Origin: Bacillota bacterium
GTDB lineage: Bacteria; Bacillota; Clostridia; Acetivibrionales; DTU013
Reading direction: 5' to 3'
Assembly: GCA_023412665.1 (NCBI GenBank)
Contig: JAEZCA010000035.1
Span: forward strand, 62,001 to 126,000
DNA length: 64,000 bases
A model generated the notes under the pieces. The model searched no databases, was not told the origin of the DNA, and saw only the letters and a list, made by a program, of their open reading frames with translations. The position numbers and the translations under genes were made by a program. Position 1 is the stretch's first letter. The number at the start of each line of letters is the position of its first letter. Positions 16,412-24,961 of this stretch are shown here, one piece after another.

Positions 16412-18217
16412 ATGGGTACATTAAAGCATATAAGTGACCTGCTGCTAAAGCACAAGTACAGATATGTACTGGGTGTTATATTTCTGATATGCGTTGACGT
16501 TCTTCAGTTGATAATGCCCTGGATATTGGGTGAAGCGACAAATAGCGTAGAGAGCGGTGCTCTGACAAGAGAAGCCCTTGCAGGATTTGCCATTGCTCTT
16601 GCACTGACAGCGGCAGGCATAGCGGTGTTCAGATTCCTTTTCAGGTACACCCTCTACGGGGTATCAAGGTCTGTGGAGCTATCCTTCAGAAACCGGCTGT
16701 ATGCTCACCTGCAAAAGCTTTCCGCCAACTGGTTCAACACACATAAAACAGGCGACCTTATGGCTCATGCCACAAACGATATGAATAATGTCACTATGGC
16801 AACGGGCCAGGGTATCATATTCGCTGTGGACTGCCTGCTTGTGCCGATCGCTGCTCTTACAATGATGTGGCGGACCGGCGGCCTCAGACTGACTGCCGCC
16901 TGCTTTGCTCCTCTGCTGTTGTTAAGCATCGTGACCTTTTTCTTCATGAAGATCATGCAGAGATCTGTGCAAAAGCAGCAGGAAGCTTTTTCACATCTGA
17001 CCGAGGCAGCCAGGGAAAACTTTTCGGGCATAAGGGTTATCAAATCCTTCGTGCAGGAGGAGAAGGAAATCGAGCGTTTCAGGCAGGCCAACGAGGTAAA
17101 CCGCCGCGCCAATCTGAAGTTCATCCGGCTGATGAGTATGATGTTTCCATCTGTCATGCTGGTAGCTTCACTTTCATTTGTCATAGCGCTCTGGTATGGC
17201 GGATTGCTGGTTATCAAAGGCACAATAACCCTGGGCGGCTTTGTGGCGTTCAACAGCTATCTTGGCATGCTTATATGGCCTATCACAGCGCTGGGGTGGG
17301 TCGTAAACATTTTTGAGCGGGGCAGTGTTTCACTAAAAAGAATTAATGCAATAATGGACGAAAAACCTGAGATAGAGGACAAATACACCGACAGGTCAAA
17401 TCTCACTGCATCCGATGGAGGATCCGAAGGAACAATGCCTGCAGCAGCAACTCCGGTACCATTGACAGATGTCAGTCTGGAGTTCAGGAATCTCACATTT
17501 ACATATCCCGGCAGCTCTGCTCCCGTATTGGAGGATATCAGCTTCACTCTGGCAAAGGGCAGTACTCTTGCAATCGTCGGAAGAACCGGCAGCGGCAAAT
17601 CTACATTGATAAGCCTAATCCCGAGACTCTTGTCAGTGCCCGACGAAAGTATCTTCATTGGAGGCAAGGACATAAACGACATACCGCTGTCGCAGCTTAG
17701 AAGCAGCATTGGCTGTGTCCCACAGGAAACGTTCCTATTTTCGGACACCATACGCAGCAATATTGATTTCTACCGCGGATTTGATATGGATGAGATAGGT
17801 GCAGCTTCAAAAACAGCTCGTCTATATGATAATATCATAGAATTCCCCAGACAGTTTGATACCATAGTTGGCGAAAGGGGGGTAACCCTTTCCGGCGGTC
17901 AGAAGCAAAGAACTGCTATAGCCAGAGCTGTGCTGGGTTCGCCGTCGATCCTAATACTGGACGACTGCTTGTCGGCTGTAGATGCAAAGACAGAGGAAAG
18001 CATACTGCGGGATCTGAAAGCACTAATGAAACAAAGAACAAGCATAATAGTTTCCCACAGGATATCGGCGGTCAAGGACGCAGACGAGATAATTGTCCTT
18101 GATGAAGGCAGGATCATTGAAAGGGGCAGCCACGCATCGCTGATCAGCCTGGGCGGCTATTACCACGATTTGTATAGCAGACAGCTCCTTGCTGACGAGA
18201 TAGAGGAGGCGGAATAA
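16412..18217 (+). CDS. ABC exporter half-transporter, degenerate-site subunit
   Basis: A 601-residue fusion of six membrane helices (about 15-310) and an ATPase domain (about 350-590). The motifs are Walker A GRTGSGKST (near 388), Q-loop PQETFLFSDTI, signature LSGGQKQR, Walker B LILDDCLSAVD (near 516) and switch SHRIS. The residue after Walker B is Asp and not the catalytic Glu, as in the non-canonical subunit of heterodimeric exporters such as BmrC or TM287. It pairs with the next gene, one base downstream. The cargo may be drugs, lipids or peptides; the sequence does not say which. Confidence 0.9.
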   Translation: MGTLKHISDLLLKHKYRYVLGVIFLICVDVLQLIMPWILGEATNSVESGALTREALAGFAIALALTAAGIAVFRFLFRYTLYGVSRSVELSFRNRLYAHLQKLSANWFNTHKTGDLMAHATNDMNNVTMATGQGIIFAVDCLLVPIAALTMMWRTGGLRLTAACFAPLLLLSIVTFFFMKIMQRSVQKQQEAFSHLTEAARENFSGIRVIKSFVQEEKEIERFRQANEVNRRANLKFIRLMSMMFPSVMLVASLSFVIALWYGGLLVIKGTITLGGFVAFNSYLGMLIWPITALGWVVNIFERGSVSLKRINAIMDEKPEIEDKYTDRSNLTASDGGSEGTMPAAATPVPLTDVSLEFRNLTFTYPGSSAPVLEDISFTLAKGSTLAIVGRTGSGKSTLISLIPRLLSVPDESIFIGGKDINDIPLSQLRSSIGCVPQETFLFSDTIRSNIDFYRGFDMDEIGAASKTARLYDNIIEFPRQFDTIVGERGVTLSGGQKQRTAIARAVLGSPSILILDDCLSAVDAKTEESILRDLKALMKQRTSIIVSHRISAVKDADEIIVLDEGRIIERGSHASLISLGGYYHDLYSRQLLADEIEEAE

Positions 18218-18218
18218 C

Positions 18219-20033
18219 ATGGCTGATGAAAATAATCTGGAAAACACCGGCTTTGAGGAAGAGGAACTGGAATCAAAAGCATACGATTCCCGCCTGATGA
18301 AAAGGCTGCTGAAGTTTGCGGCAAAATACTGGCACCTGTTTCTGGCCGCATTGATACTGTTGTTCGCATCGACGGCTGCGGACCTGGCAAGGCCATATCT
18401 GATGGGAATCACCATCGATGAGTTCATTAAAAAGGGAGACATCGGCTCGCTGAACAAAATGGGAGTATATTTCCTGCTGCTGGTGCTGGGAGCTTTTATA
18501 TTCAATCTGCTTCAGATCTATGTCCTCAGCTATGCAGGTCAGTCCATTATTTTCAACATCCGTCAGCTGCTGTTTTCACACATGCAGAAAATGCCGCTTT
18601 CCTTCTATGACAAAAACCCCATCGGCAGGCTCGTAACACGCGTTACCAATGACACGGAAACGCTCAACGATATGTACACCAATGTTCTGGTCACATTGCT
18701 CAAGGATTTCGTTATACTGGCGGGAACTGTAGTAATAATGTTCCGGCTGGATGTAAAAATGACGCTGATTTCCCTTGCCGTCATGCCGATCGTAGTTGTA
18801 CTGACTATATTTTTCAGGGTAAGGATCAGAAAGGTATATAGAAATGTAAGAACCTCTCTGGCAAAAATAAACTCCGCTATTTCGGAAAACATATCGGGAA
18901 TGCGTATCATACAGTTATTTGGCAAAGAAAAGGAAAATTATGCAGCATTCAACGAAACCGGAAAGAAATATCACAGGGCTGTAATGAGTGAGGTTGTTAC
19001 CTTTGGCCTGTTCCGTCCCGTGATTGAAATGCTGTCGTTTATTACCATGGCGCTTTTAATATGGTACGGCGGACTGGACATACTCAAGGGAACTCTTTCG
19101 TTTGGAATTTTTTACGCCTTTGTCAACTATATAGGCATGCTTTTCCAGCCAATAAACGATCTGGCTGAAAAATACAACATCCTGCAGTCCTCCATGGCGG
19201 CCTCCGAGAGGATATTCCTCATACTGGACGCACCGGTCGAAGACGATTCGGGAACGATCCATTTCAGCAACGGCATCAGAGGTGAAATAGAGTTCAGGAA
19301 TGTCTGGTTTGCCTACAGCGGCGAAGACTGGGTGCTGCGGGACGTCTCCTTCAGGGTCCCGGCAGGCGAAACCGTGGCAATCGTAGGTGCCACAGGTGCA
19401 GGCAAGACCTCGATTATCAGCCTGCTTAGCAGGCTTTATGAGATACAGAAGGGTGATATTCTGATCGACGGCGTCAATATCAGGGACATAAGCAAGGATG
19501 ATCTCAGAAGAATGACAGGCGTGGTGCTGCAGGATGTCTTCCTGTTCAGCGGCAAGCTGAAGGATAACATCAGGCTCAGCGAAACAGGCATCAGCGATGA
19601 AAAAATAAGAGAGGCTGCAAGCTACGTGAATGCTGACGGCTTCATCAGCAAGCTCCCCCAGGGCTACGAAACTGAAGTAATGGAGCGCGGCTCCACATTT
19701 TCCTCAGGGCAAAGGCAGCTGCTGGCCTTCGCCAGGGCCCTTGCCTTTGACCCGGCTATTCTTGTACTGGACGAAGCAACCTCCAACATCGATACAGAGA
19801 CGGAGCTGCTTATACAGGATGCACTCGGAAAACTCACCAGGAACCGTACAACAGTAGTTATTGCCCACAGGCTGTCAACAATACAGCACGCAGACAATAT
19901 AATAGTGCTGCATAAGGGCAAGGTCAGAGAGTCAGGCAATCATCAGGAACTGCTGGCTAAGAGGGGTATGTATTATTCTTTGTATCTGCTGCAGTACCAG
20001 AAGGATGAAACCATTACTGCCACTGCTCCATAA
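18219..20033 (+). CDS. ABC exporter half-transporter, catalytic subunit
   Basis: A 604-residue partner of the preceding gene, with the same fold and a charged N-terminal extension of about 30 residues before the first helix. Motifs are Walker A GATGAGKTS (near 388), Q-loop LQDVFLFSGKL, signature FSSGQRQL, Walker B LVLDEATSNID with the catalytic Glu, and switch AHRLST. The canonical ATP site would use this Walker B with the partner's LSGGQ; the degenerate site uses FSSGQ. Its ribosome-binding site GGAGG lies in the end of the first gene, which suggests coupled translation. No terminator is obvious behind it. Confidence 0.9.
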   Translation: MADENNLENTGFEEEELESKAYDSRLMKRLLKFAAKYWHLFLAALILLFASTAADLARPYLMGITIDEFIKKGDIGSLNKMGVYFLLLVLGAFIFNLLQIYVLSYAGQSIIFNIRQLLFSHMQKMPLSFYDKNPIGRLVTRVTNDTETLNDMYTNVLVTLLKDFVILAGTVVIMFRLDVKMTLISLAVMPIVVVLTIFFRVRIRKVYRNVRTSLAKINSAISENISGMRIIQLFGKEKENYAAFNETGKKYHRAVMSEVVTFGLFRPVIEMLSFITMALLIWYGGLDILKGTLSFGIFYAFVNYIGMLFQPINDLAEKYNILQSSMAASERIFLILDAPVEDDSGTIHFSNGIRGEIEFRNVWFAYSGEDWVLRDVSFRVPAGETVAIVGATGAGKTSIISLLSRLYEIQKGDILIDGVNIRDISKDDLRRMTGVVLQDVFLFSGKLKDNIRLSETGISDEKIREAASYVNADGFISKLPQGYETEVMERGSTFSSGQRQLLAFARALAFDPAILVLDEATSNIDTETELLIQDALGKLTRNRTTVVIAHRLSTIQHADNIIVLHKGKVRESGNHQELLAKRGMYYSLYLLQYQKDETITATAP

Positions 20034-20079
20034 TCGTAGCACTGTTAGTCTAATGATTACACCATTGTATGTTTCATAG

Positions 20080-20253
20080 TCACAACGCTGCAAGCTCCAT
20101 GATCTCATCAAGACCGGGGGGATCGAGTGCCATCGGAAACCGCCTGCATACACACGCGGCGGTTGCGGCAGCAAATCTGACAATGTCCTCGTCATTCATC
20201 CCCCTAATCAGTCCATAAACCACACCGCCTCTGAAGGTATCACCTGCAGCCAT
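20080..20253 (-). pseudogene. C-terminal remnant of a PfkB-family sugar/nucleoside kinase
   Basis: A 57-residue frame beginning MAAGDTFRGGVVYGLIRGMNDEDIV directly behind the ssb stop. AGDTF followed by Gly-rich helix sequence is the second PfkB signature, which holds the catalytic Asp and the anion hole and normally lies about 60 residues from the C-terminus. Everything before it (about 250 residues) is missing and ssb occupies that place. It is therefore most likely the tail of a broken kinase gene. A start codon is present but no ribosome-binding site, so I do not expect a functional product. Confidence 0.6.
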
Positions 20254-20255
20254 TC

Positions 20256-20630
20256 TTATGCTGTATATTCCTCCGCTTCGTTTTCTGCCACCACTTCATC
20301 GTTTCGTTTACTATTGCCTGAGAAATAAGCCTTGTCCGCTACAAGCTCTACAGCATAGTGTTTCTTTCCTTCCTGATCATCCCATGACCTTGACTGGATT
20401 CTTCCTTGTACAGTCAAAGCTCCGCCCTTTCCAAAGTGTTCCGATATAAACCTGGCAATGCCGTTCCACGCTACCACCGGGATAAAGTCCGCTTTCTTCT
20501 CACTGCTCCCATCGAATGGATCCCTTTCGACGGCCAGTGTAAAATTCAAGACAGGTGTTTGATTTTCTGTTACATACTTCAGTTCTGGATCCTTTGTCAG
20601 CCTCCCGGATATTATTGTATTATTCAACAT
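20256..20630 (-). CDS. Small single-stranded DNA-binding protein lacking the acidic tail
   Basis: A 124-residue SSB with the OB-fold core: LNNTIISGRLTKDPELKYV, VLNFTLAVERDPFDGSSEKKADFIPVVAWN, GKGGALTVQGRIQSRSW and HYAVELVAD. It starts at ATG 20630 behind AGGAGGG. The usual C-terminal tip (Asp-rich, ending in Ile-Pro-Phe), which recruits repair and replication partners, is absent; the protein ends EAEEYTA. It is therefore probably an accessory SSB and not the replicative one, which normally lies with rpsF and rpsR. It sits apart from replication genes and just ahead of a kinase remnant, so the locus has been rearranged. Confidence 0.88.
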   Translation of the reverse strand: MLNNTIISGRLTKDPELKYVTENQTPVLNFTLAVERDPFDGSSEKKADFIPVVAWNGIARFISEHFGKGGALTVQGRIQSRSWDDQEGKKHYAVELVADKAYFSGNSKRNDEVVAENEAEEYTA

Positions 20631-20680
20631 AGTACGCCCTCCTGAATTAATTATTTTGTAAGATAATACCAATTATATTA

Positions 20681-21697
20681 TTATTTGGTACTATTTGTCA
20701 AGGGCGCTGTGTTTATATCCAGGCAATTTTGAATAGTTATAGCTACGCTCCCCTTCTTATGTCCGGTATCGACGTAGCTGTGCGCATCCGATATCTGCTC
20801 CAGGGAGTATTTCCTGTCAATCACTGGAAGCAATTTACCCGCTTCAATAAGATCCTTTAATACAACTAGATCCTTTCTCTTTTCTTCTGGTTTTCTCAAA
20901 CCCGTTGCTGCAAAAACAGCTTTTTTACCTGTTGATTTAGATGAAAATATAGTCTGCAGCATTAAGGAAAACGTTGGTACAGTAGACATATAGACGCCAC
21001 ACGGCAGTAAAACATTCTTACAATGAGCAAAAGAGTTCTTTCCTACCGCATCAAAAATTATATCGTAGCTATCGCTTTTTTGGGCAAAATCCTCCTTTGT
21101 GTAGTCAATCACCTTATCGGCGCCCAGACGCTTTACAAGTTCCACATTGCTTGAGCCGCATACCCCTGTAACTTCGGCTCCGAAGTATTTCGCCAACTGA
21201 ACAGCATAAACTCCAACTCCACCCGATGCTCCATTGATAAGGACCTTATAGCCGCTTTTGATTTTACCGGTATCTCTCAGCAATGGCAGGGCAGTCAATG
21301 ACCCTTCGCTTATAGCGGCAGCTTCACCATGGCTTATATTATTTGGTTTTATTGTGAGTGCCGCATCTTCCGGCAGCACAATGTACTCAGCATTAGTACC
21401 AAAATTAGTTCCGGATGATCCGTATACTTCATCACCCGCTTTAAATGATTTTACGTCCTTCCCAACTGCTTCAATAATACCGGAGAGTACATCGCCCGGT
21501 ATATGTTTCGGCCTGGACAGCCCTGTAAAAAGCCTGGCAGCTACGGGTTTCCCCATCCGGAATGCACTATCCGCCGGCGCTGCCACTGTTGCCATGATCC
21601 TGATCAGCACCTCATTGTCCTTAGGGACAGGCTTTTCATATTCCTTAATCTGAAGGACCTCTGGTGAACCATACTTTGTACAAACAACTGCTTTCAT
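20681..21697 (-). CDS. NAD(P)-dependent quinone oxidoreductase-like dehydrogenase (MDR superfamily)
   Basis: A 338-residue medium-chain dehydrogenase/reductase. It has a GroES-like N-terminal part (PKHIPGDVLSGIIEAVGKDVKSFKAGDEVYG) and a Rossmann domain with VLINGASGGVGVYAVQLAKYFGAEVTGVCG. The Cys/His ligands of zinc alcohol dehydrogenases are not seen, which points to a zinc-free quinone or enone reductase. The substrate is unknown. It is downstream of the XRE regulator gene on the same strand, 12 bp apart, so it may share that regulator's transcript. Confidence 0.85.
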   Translation of the reverse strand: MKAVVCTKYGSPEVLQIKEYEKPVPKDNEVLIRIMATVAAPADSAFRMGKPVAARLFTGLSRPKHIPGDVLSGIIEAVGKDVKSFKAGDEVYGSSGTNFGTNAEYIVLPEDAALTIKPNNISHGEAAAISEGSLTALPLLRDTGKIKSGYKVLINGASGGVGVYAVQLAKYFGAEVTGVCGSSNVELVKRLGADKVIDYTKEDFAQKSDSYDIIFDAVGKNSFAHCKNVLLPCGVYMSTVPTFSLMLQTIFSSKSTGKKAVFAATGLRKPEEKRKDLVVLKDLIEAGKLLPVIDRKYSLEQISDAHSYVDTGHKKGSVAITIQNCLDINTAPLTNSTK

Positions 21698-21709
21698 ACT
21701 TCAATCTCC

Positions 21710-21937
21710 TCACTTTACACTATCGACCTCATAATCGAACACTTCCCCGATCTTTACTCCAAATGCATCTGAGATCTTGAACGCAAGCTCCAAAGATGGA
21801 GAATACTTGCCGGCCTCTATTGCCATGATCGTCTGTCGAGATGCCCCAACCAATTCTGCAAGCTGCTGCTGCGTCATTTCATTGGCAAAGAAGCGCAGCC
21901 TTCTTATGTTGTTTGTGATTTTAAGTTTCTTAGCCAT
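21710..21937 (-). CDS. XRE-family helix-turn-helix regulator
   Basis: A 75-residue protein that is almost only a Cro/CI-type HTH: IRRLRFFANEMTQQQLAELVGASRQTIMAIEAGKYSPSLELAFKISDAFG. Short regulators of this type usually sit with a small membrane protein, as here: its start overlaps the end of the upstream membrane gene by 8 bp. It probably controls the whole transcript through the palindrome at 22467-22496. Confidence 0.9.
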   Translation of the reverse strand: MAKKLKITNNIRRLRFFANEMTQQQLAELVGASRQTIMAIEAGKYSPSLELAFKISDAFGVKIGEVFDYEVDSVK

Positions 21938-22436
21938 TTGTAATTCCCCTCTTGTAGAAGATTATCTGTGTCAGTCCTTCAAGCACAGACCCGGCACTGA
22001 AGGATATAAACATCACATTCAGCATCATTGCAGGCGTATAGTTGAAAATTTGTGTAGCCAGTGCCGCAATAAATCCTATTCCGGCTATAATAAAGCCCAC
22101 TTTCATTGATTTGAGTTCTATGAGCTTATCCATTTCATCTGTTACCATCTCAATATTTACAGCTTTTTCGATTTGCTTGTCATCACAGCTGCCGTCCCTT
22201 GCTTTTTCCTGAACAGCTATTGCTACTGCCATCAGAATGTGAAAAATGATCTGAATGACAATCGATGCAGCTACTCCTATGCCTATGAACACCAGCACTA
22301 TACCAGCCCATGCTTTCATATTGTCAGAGGTGATTGCTCCCGATCGATATTTACCATAAGTATAGATACAATAAGCTGCCAGTATTATTATCCCTGTGAT
22401 GACCGATACAATAATTCTCTTTTCCTTATATGACAT
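21930..22436 (-). CDS. Membrane protein of unknown function, paired with an XRE regulator
   Basis: A 168-residue protein with four predicted membrane helices in two pairs: IIVSVITGIIILAAYCIYTY, AGIVLVFIGIGVAASIVIQIIF, VGFIIAGIGFIAALATQI and MLNVMFISFSAGSVLEGL. A charged stretch of about 50 residues separates the pairs. I do not recognise a catalytic motif. Genes of this build followed by a short XRE regulator recur in Firmicutes. The palindromic operator directly upstream suggests that the pair regulates itself. Confidence 0.75.
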   Translation of the reverse strand: MSYKEKRIIVSVITGIIILAAYCIYTYGKYRSGAITSDNMKAWAGIVLVFIGIGVAASIVIQIIFHILMAVAIAVQEKARDGSCDDKQIEKAVNIEMVTDEMDKLIELKSMKVGFIIAGIGFIAALATQIFNYTPAMMLNVMFISFSAGSVLEGLTQIIFYKRGITNG

Positions 22437-22466
22437 ATTCGCACTCCTTGTATGTAATTATTCTAT

Positions 22467-22499
22467 ACATAGAGTAACATCTTATTTACTCTATGTCAA
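22467..22499 (-). promoter_or_regulatory. Palindromic operator over the promoter of the membrane protein-XRE pair
   Basis: A perfect 11-bp inverted repeat, ACATAGAGTAA (22467-22477) and TTACTCTATGT (22486-22496), with an 8-bp spacer. On the minus strand a consensus -35 TTGACA (22494-22499) overlaps the outer arm, and a weak -10 lies 17 bp on inside the inner arm. A dimeric XRE repressor bound there would block transcription. Confidence 0.6.
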
Positions 22500-22610
22500 G
22501 TTTATCTTACATTCTGAGAAATAAATATTACATCAAACGAAGGCTGCCATAAAATTCAATATTACCCTTTTAATAAACACTGTTCTATTAAATGTAAGCA
22601 TAAACCACCA

Positions 22611-22639
22611 TTGACATCCATTTACATTTATGTTAGCAT
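22611..22639 (+). promoter_or_regulatory. Sigma-A promoter of the Gre-like gene
   Basis: A consensus -35 TTGACA (22611-22616) and TAGCAT (22634-22639) are 17 bp apart. The start of transcription would fall near 22646, exactly at the foot of the following hairpin. Confidence 0.6.
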
Positions 22640-22645
22640 ATATAC

Positions 22646-22694
22646 AGAAGACATTTCGCAAATTTCAGTGCGAAGTGTCTTCTTATATTTTTTT
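22646..22694 (+). terminator. Terminator-like hairpin at the very 5' end of the Gre-like transcript
   Basis: AGAAGACATTTCGCA (22646-22660) and TGCGAAGTGTCTTCT (22669-22683) form a 15-bp stem with one G-U pair and an 8-base loop, followed by TATATTTTTTT. It has the form of an intrinsic terminator, yet it stands between promoter and gene. It may attenuate transcription or protect the 5' end of the message. Confidence 0.6.
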
Positions 22695-22742
22695 ATTGAA
22701 TTCCATATAAAGTAAATTATTTGATTTGAAAGGGAGATGAAA

Positions 22743-23246
22743 ATGCAGAAAACAGTATTGTCTGAAAGGATGCACAGGATCCTGACCGAACATGTTGCGC
22801 AGATCGAGAAGGAAAAAGAGCCGGTCATCAAGGGATTTTTTGCCGAGAGCGCTGAGAAGGGCATGGATAGTGAAGCATTTTTCAGAGATTATACTGCTGA
22901 GATCGAAAAATATCTGAAAAACGTCAAGGTTAAAAAGGAAGGCCTGGATAACTGTCCATTTACAATAATCGGCAGTAAAGTTGAGCTGAAGGACTACAAT
23001 GATCCTGAAACCTTTAGTTATCGAATCGTGCTGCCCTTCGCAGGAAATTCGGGAGCTTCTCTTGACAGCGCGTCATGCTTTTCTCCTATGGGAAAGGCTC
23101 TGCTTCTGAAGCCTGTCGGCTCCATGCTCACTGTCAATACACCCTCAGGGCAGATGAGCTATGAAATAATAAGCATATCAGCGGAAGAGAAATTAGAAAG
23201 CAGCAAAATCAACCTCTATACCGGCAGGGCAGAGATCGCATTATAA
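22743..23246 (+). CDS. GreA/GreB-family transcription factor
   Basis: A 167-residue protein. The C-terminal half (about 85-165) is the Gre FKBP-like domain: TIIGSKVELKDYNDPETFSYRIVLP, SCFSPMGKALLLKPVGSMLTVNTPSGQMSYEIISI. The N-terminal part is helical and charged (ILTEHVAQIEKEKEPVIKGFFAES). It differs from the acidic-tipped GreA coiled coil that stimulates RNA cleavage, so it may be a Gre-like factor with another role at the polymerase channel. I start at the second ATG (22743), six bases after AGGGAG. A bidirectional terminator follows. Confidence 0.82.
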   Translation: MQKTVLSERMHRILTEHVAQIEKEKEPVIKGFFAESAEKGMDSEAFFRDYTAEIEKYLKNVKVKKEGLDNCPFTIIGSKVELKDYNDPETFSYRIVLPFAGNSGASLDSASCFSPMGKALLLKPVGSMLTVNTPSGQMSYEIISISAEEKLESSKINLYTGRAEIAL

Positions 23247-23309
23247 CACATAGCACAACACATCCAAAGCAACATCCTGAGCATGATAAACTGTTCCTGA
23301 TCCATAATA

Positions 23310-23343
23310 AAAAACTCCTGTGAAAAAGCATGCAGGAGTTTTT
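23310..23343. terminator. Bidirectional terminator between the Gre-like and DHHW genes
   Basis: A perfect 11-bp stem, AAAAACTCCTG (23310-23320) with CAGGAGTTTTT (23333-23343), and a 12-base loop. A/T runs on both ends fit the convergent genes on either side. Confidence 0.85.
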
Positions 23344-23356
23344 ATTATGATATGAA

Positions 23357-24946
23357 TCACTTGAGCAGCAGGCTGGTAAGACTGTCCCTTATAATCTTTC
23401 TGGCGCTTCCATAGATCGAGAAGCAGAATATGACATCATCTATTTTCTCTTCCGAAATAAGCGTTTTAGCGTCGAAATCCAAGCAGCCCTCATTATTGAA
23501 GCCCTTTGGATCTATAACGTAAACGACCGAATAATTGTGTACAAGGAACGGAATAAGCGCGCTGCCGTAGGAATCCTTCAGCACCAGGACCTTTCGCCCG
23601 TTGGGATTGTCGGTGCGAATCTCCTCCAGATGCTGGTCGCCCCAGGCAAAGCAGGCATATTTGTATGCTCCCAGACTCTTGAAATCCGTGTTGATTATGC
23701 TGTCCACATTCCTTGGGCTTTTTCTGTTGCCCATTGTGTACAGCGTCACATTGTGTCCGAGCTTGGGTATATAGTAATCCAACTGTTCAGGATTATTCTT
23801 CAGCCTGGCCGCCTGCGGCAATTTGTATATTTGCGAGTAAAGACCTCCTAAAAATGGCTCGTATGTATCCTTTGTAAAATCGTTTTCTATATCTGCCGCT
23901 TCCATTTCTGCGGATTCGCAGAACGCAGCATATGCGTAATAAGCTCCCATAGCCGACCAATGGACATCCGAACGGAAATATATATACTCGTCACTGTGCT
24001 CCATGAGCTTGTCGTATGCCTTTACGACAGTCACACCCTCCGCGCTGCCGCTGATTATCCTTTCAGCCTTGCTCTGGTCATAGCCTCCGGTACTGTATTT
24101 CTTTGAAGCATAAAATGCCGCACTTGTCGGTCCGGTAATGGAATAAACCTTGACCTCGGGCATTATTTGTGCAAATTCGGACATGATTTCACCGTATAGC
24201 GCCAGGTTACCGCTCGAGCCTGTGGGCATCATTATCCTGTCACCGTAAATTATCAAAGAGTTGTTTAACTTTGTATCAGCTTGTTCATTAACAGTGGTAC
24301 CGGCCGCCAATTCCGTGCCGCCCTGTTCCTGCCCTGATGTCTGCCTGTCGCCTGACACCTGGTCTGATGCGGGCTGCTGCCCGGATTGCTGCCCTTGTCC
24401 CTGCACGGATGCTTCAGAGCCCTGCTCCCCTGCCTGGGTATGGGAACCTTCAGTCCTGCCGTTTTCACCCTGACTGGATTGTACTGCTGTCTGTACCCCT
24501 ACGTTTTTCTGACTGTCGGCTGTTTCAGGTGCAGATATACCACTGTGCTGAAGCTCCCCTTCAGTACCCGGCTGACTCGGATCAGAAACGTTCTCTGCCG
24601 TACCTGAGAGACCATCCTGTCCTCCTGCCGTTACAAAAGCGTCTACATCAACACTGGCCAGAACAGTCTCATTATCTGAAAAAGCATCAAGGAACATTAT
24701 ATTGGAATACGACTGGTAGCTTATGATCGAAAGATCCCTGAACATAAAGTTGTCCAGCAGGAAGGTCTCATATTTATCAGTAAAATCCCCAACAAAAAAC
24801 TCTTTTGCGGAGAAAACAGGCCTGTCGGCCAGGTGCCTGTTTTCAAAAGATGAGAAGCCGTCACTGTCGGTAAACAGAGAGCAAAAGCAGAATACTGTCA
24901 GTATTGCTGTAAATGTTATAGTTACGGCATATTGGATCTTTTTCAT
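23357..24946 (-). CDS. DHHW-family secreted protein (AlgJ/AlgX-like, O-acetylation partner)
   Basis: A 529-residue protein with an N-terminal signal anchor (IQYAVTITFTAILTVFCFCSLF). Residues about 110-225 are a low-complexity linker rich in Gln, Gly, Ser and Glu. The SGNH-like domain follows, with YFRSDVHWSAMGAYYAY (the Asp-x-His-Trp box) and LVLKDSYGSALIPFL. DHHW proteins work outside the membrane with MBOAT partners to acetylate exported polysaccharides. The MBOAT gene lies 15 bp upstream in the same operon, which supports that role. I start at ATG 24946; a GTG at 24955 is part of the ribosome-binding site. The polymer modified is not known. Confidence 0.82.
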   Translation of the reverse strand: MKKIQYAVTITFTAILTVFCFCSLFTDSDGFSSFENRHLADRPVFSAKEFFVGDFTDKYETFLLDNFMFRDLSIISYQSYSNIMFLDAFSDNETVLASVDVDAFVTAGGQDGLSGTAENVSDPSQPGTEGELQHSGISAPETADSQKNVGVQTAVQSSQGENGRTEGSHTQAGEQGSEASVQGQGQQSGQQPASDQVSGDRQTSGQEQGGTELAAGTTVNEQADTKLNNSLIIYGDRIMMPTGSSGNLALYGEIMSEFAQIMPEVKVYSITGPTSAAFYASKKYSTGGYDQSKAERIISGSAEGVTVVKAYDKLMEHSDEYIYFRSDVHWSAMGAYYAYAAFCESAEMEAADIENDFTKDTYEPFLGGLYSQIYKLPQAARLKNNPEQLDYYIPKLGHNVTLYTMGNRKSPRNVDSIINTDFKSLGAYKYACFAWGDQHLEEIRTDNPNGRKVLVLKDSYGSALIPFLVHNYSVVYVIDPKGFNNEGCLDFDAKTLISEEKIDDVIFCFSIYGSARKIIRDSLTSLLLK

Positions 24947-24961
24947 ACATTCCACCTGTCA

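Noticed and set aside
19932..20195. 87-codon minus-strand frame behind the ABC exporter
   Set aside because: It is in a different frame from the PfkB-like tail, overlaps the exporter's end and has no similarity I can recognise.
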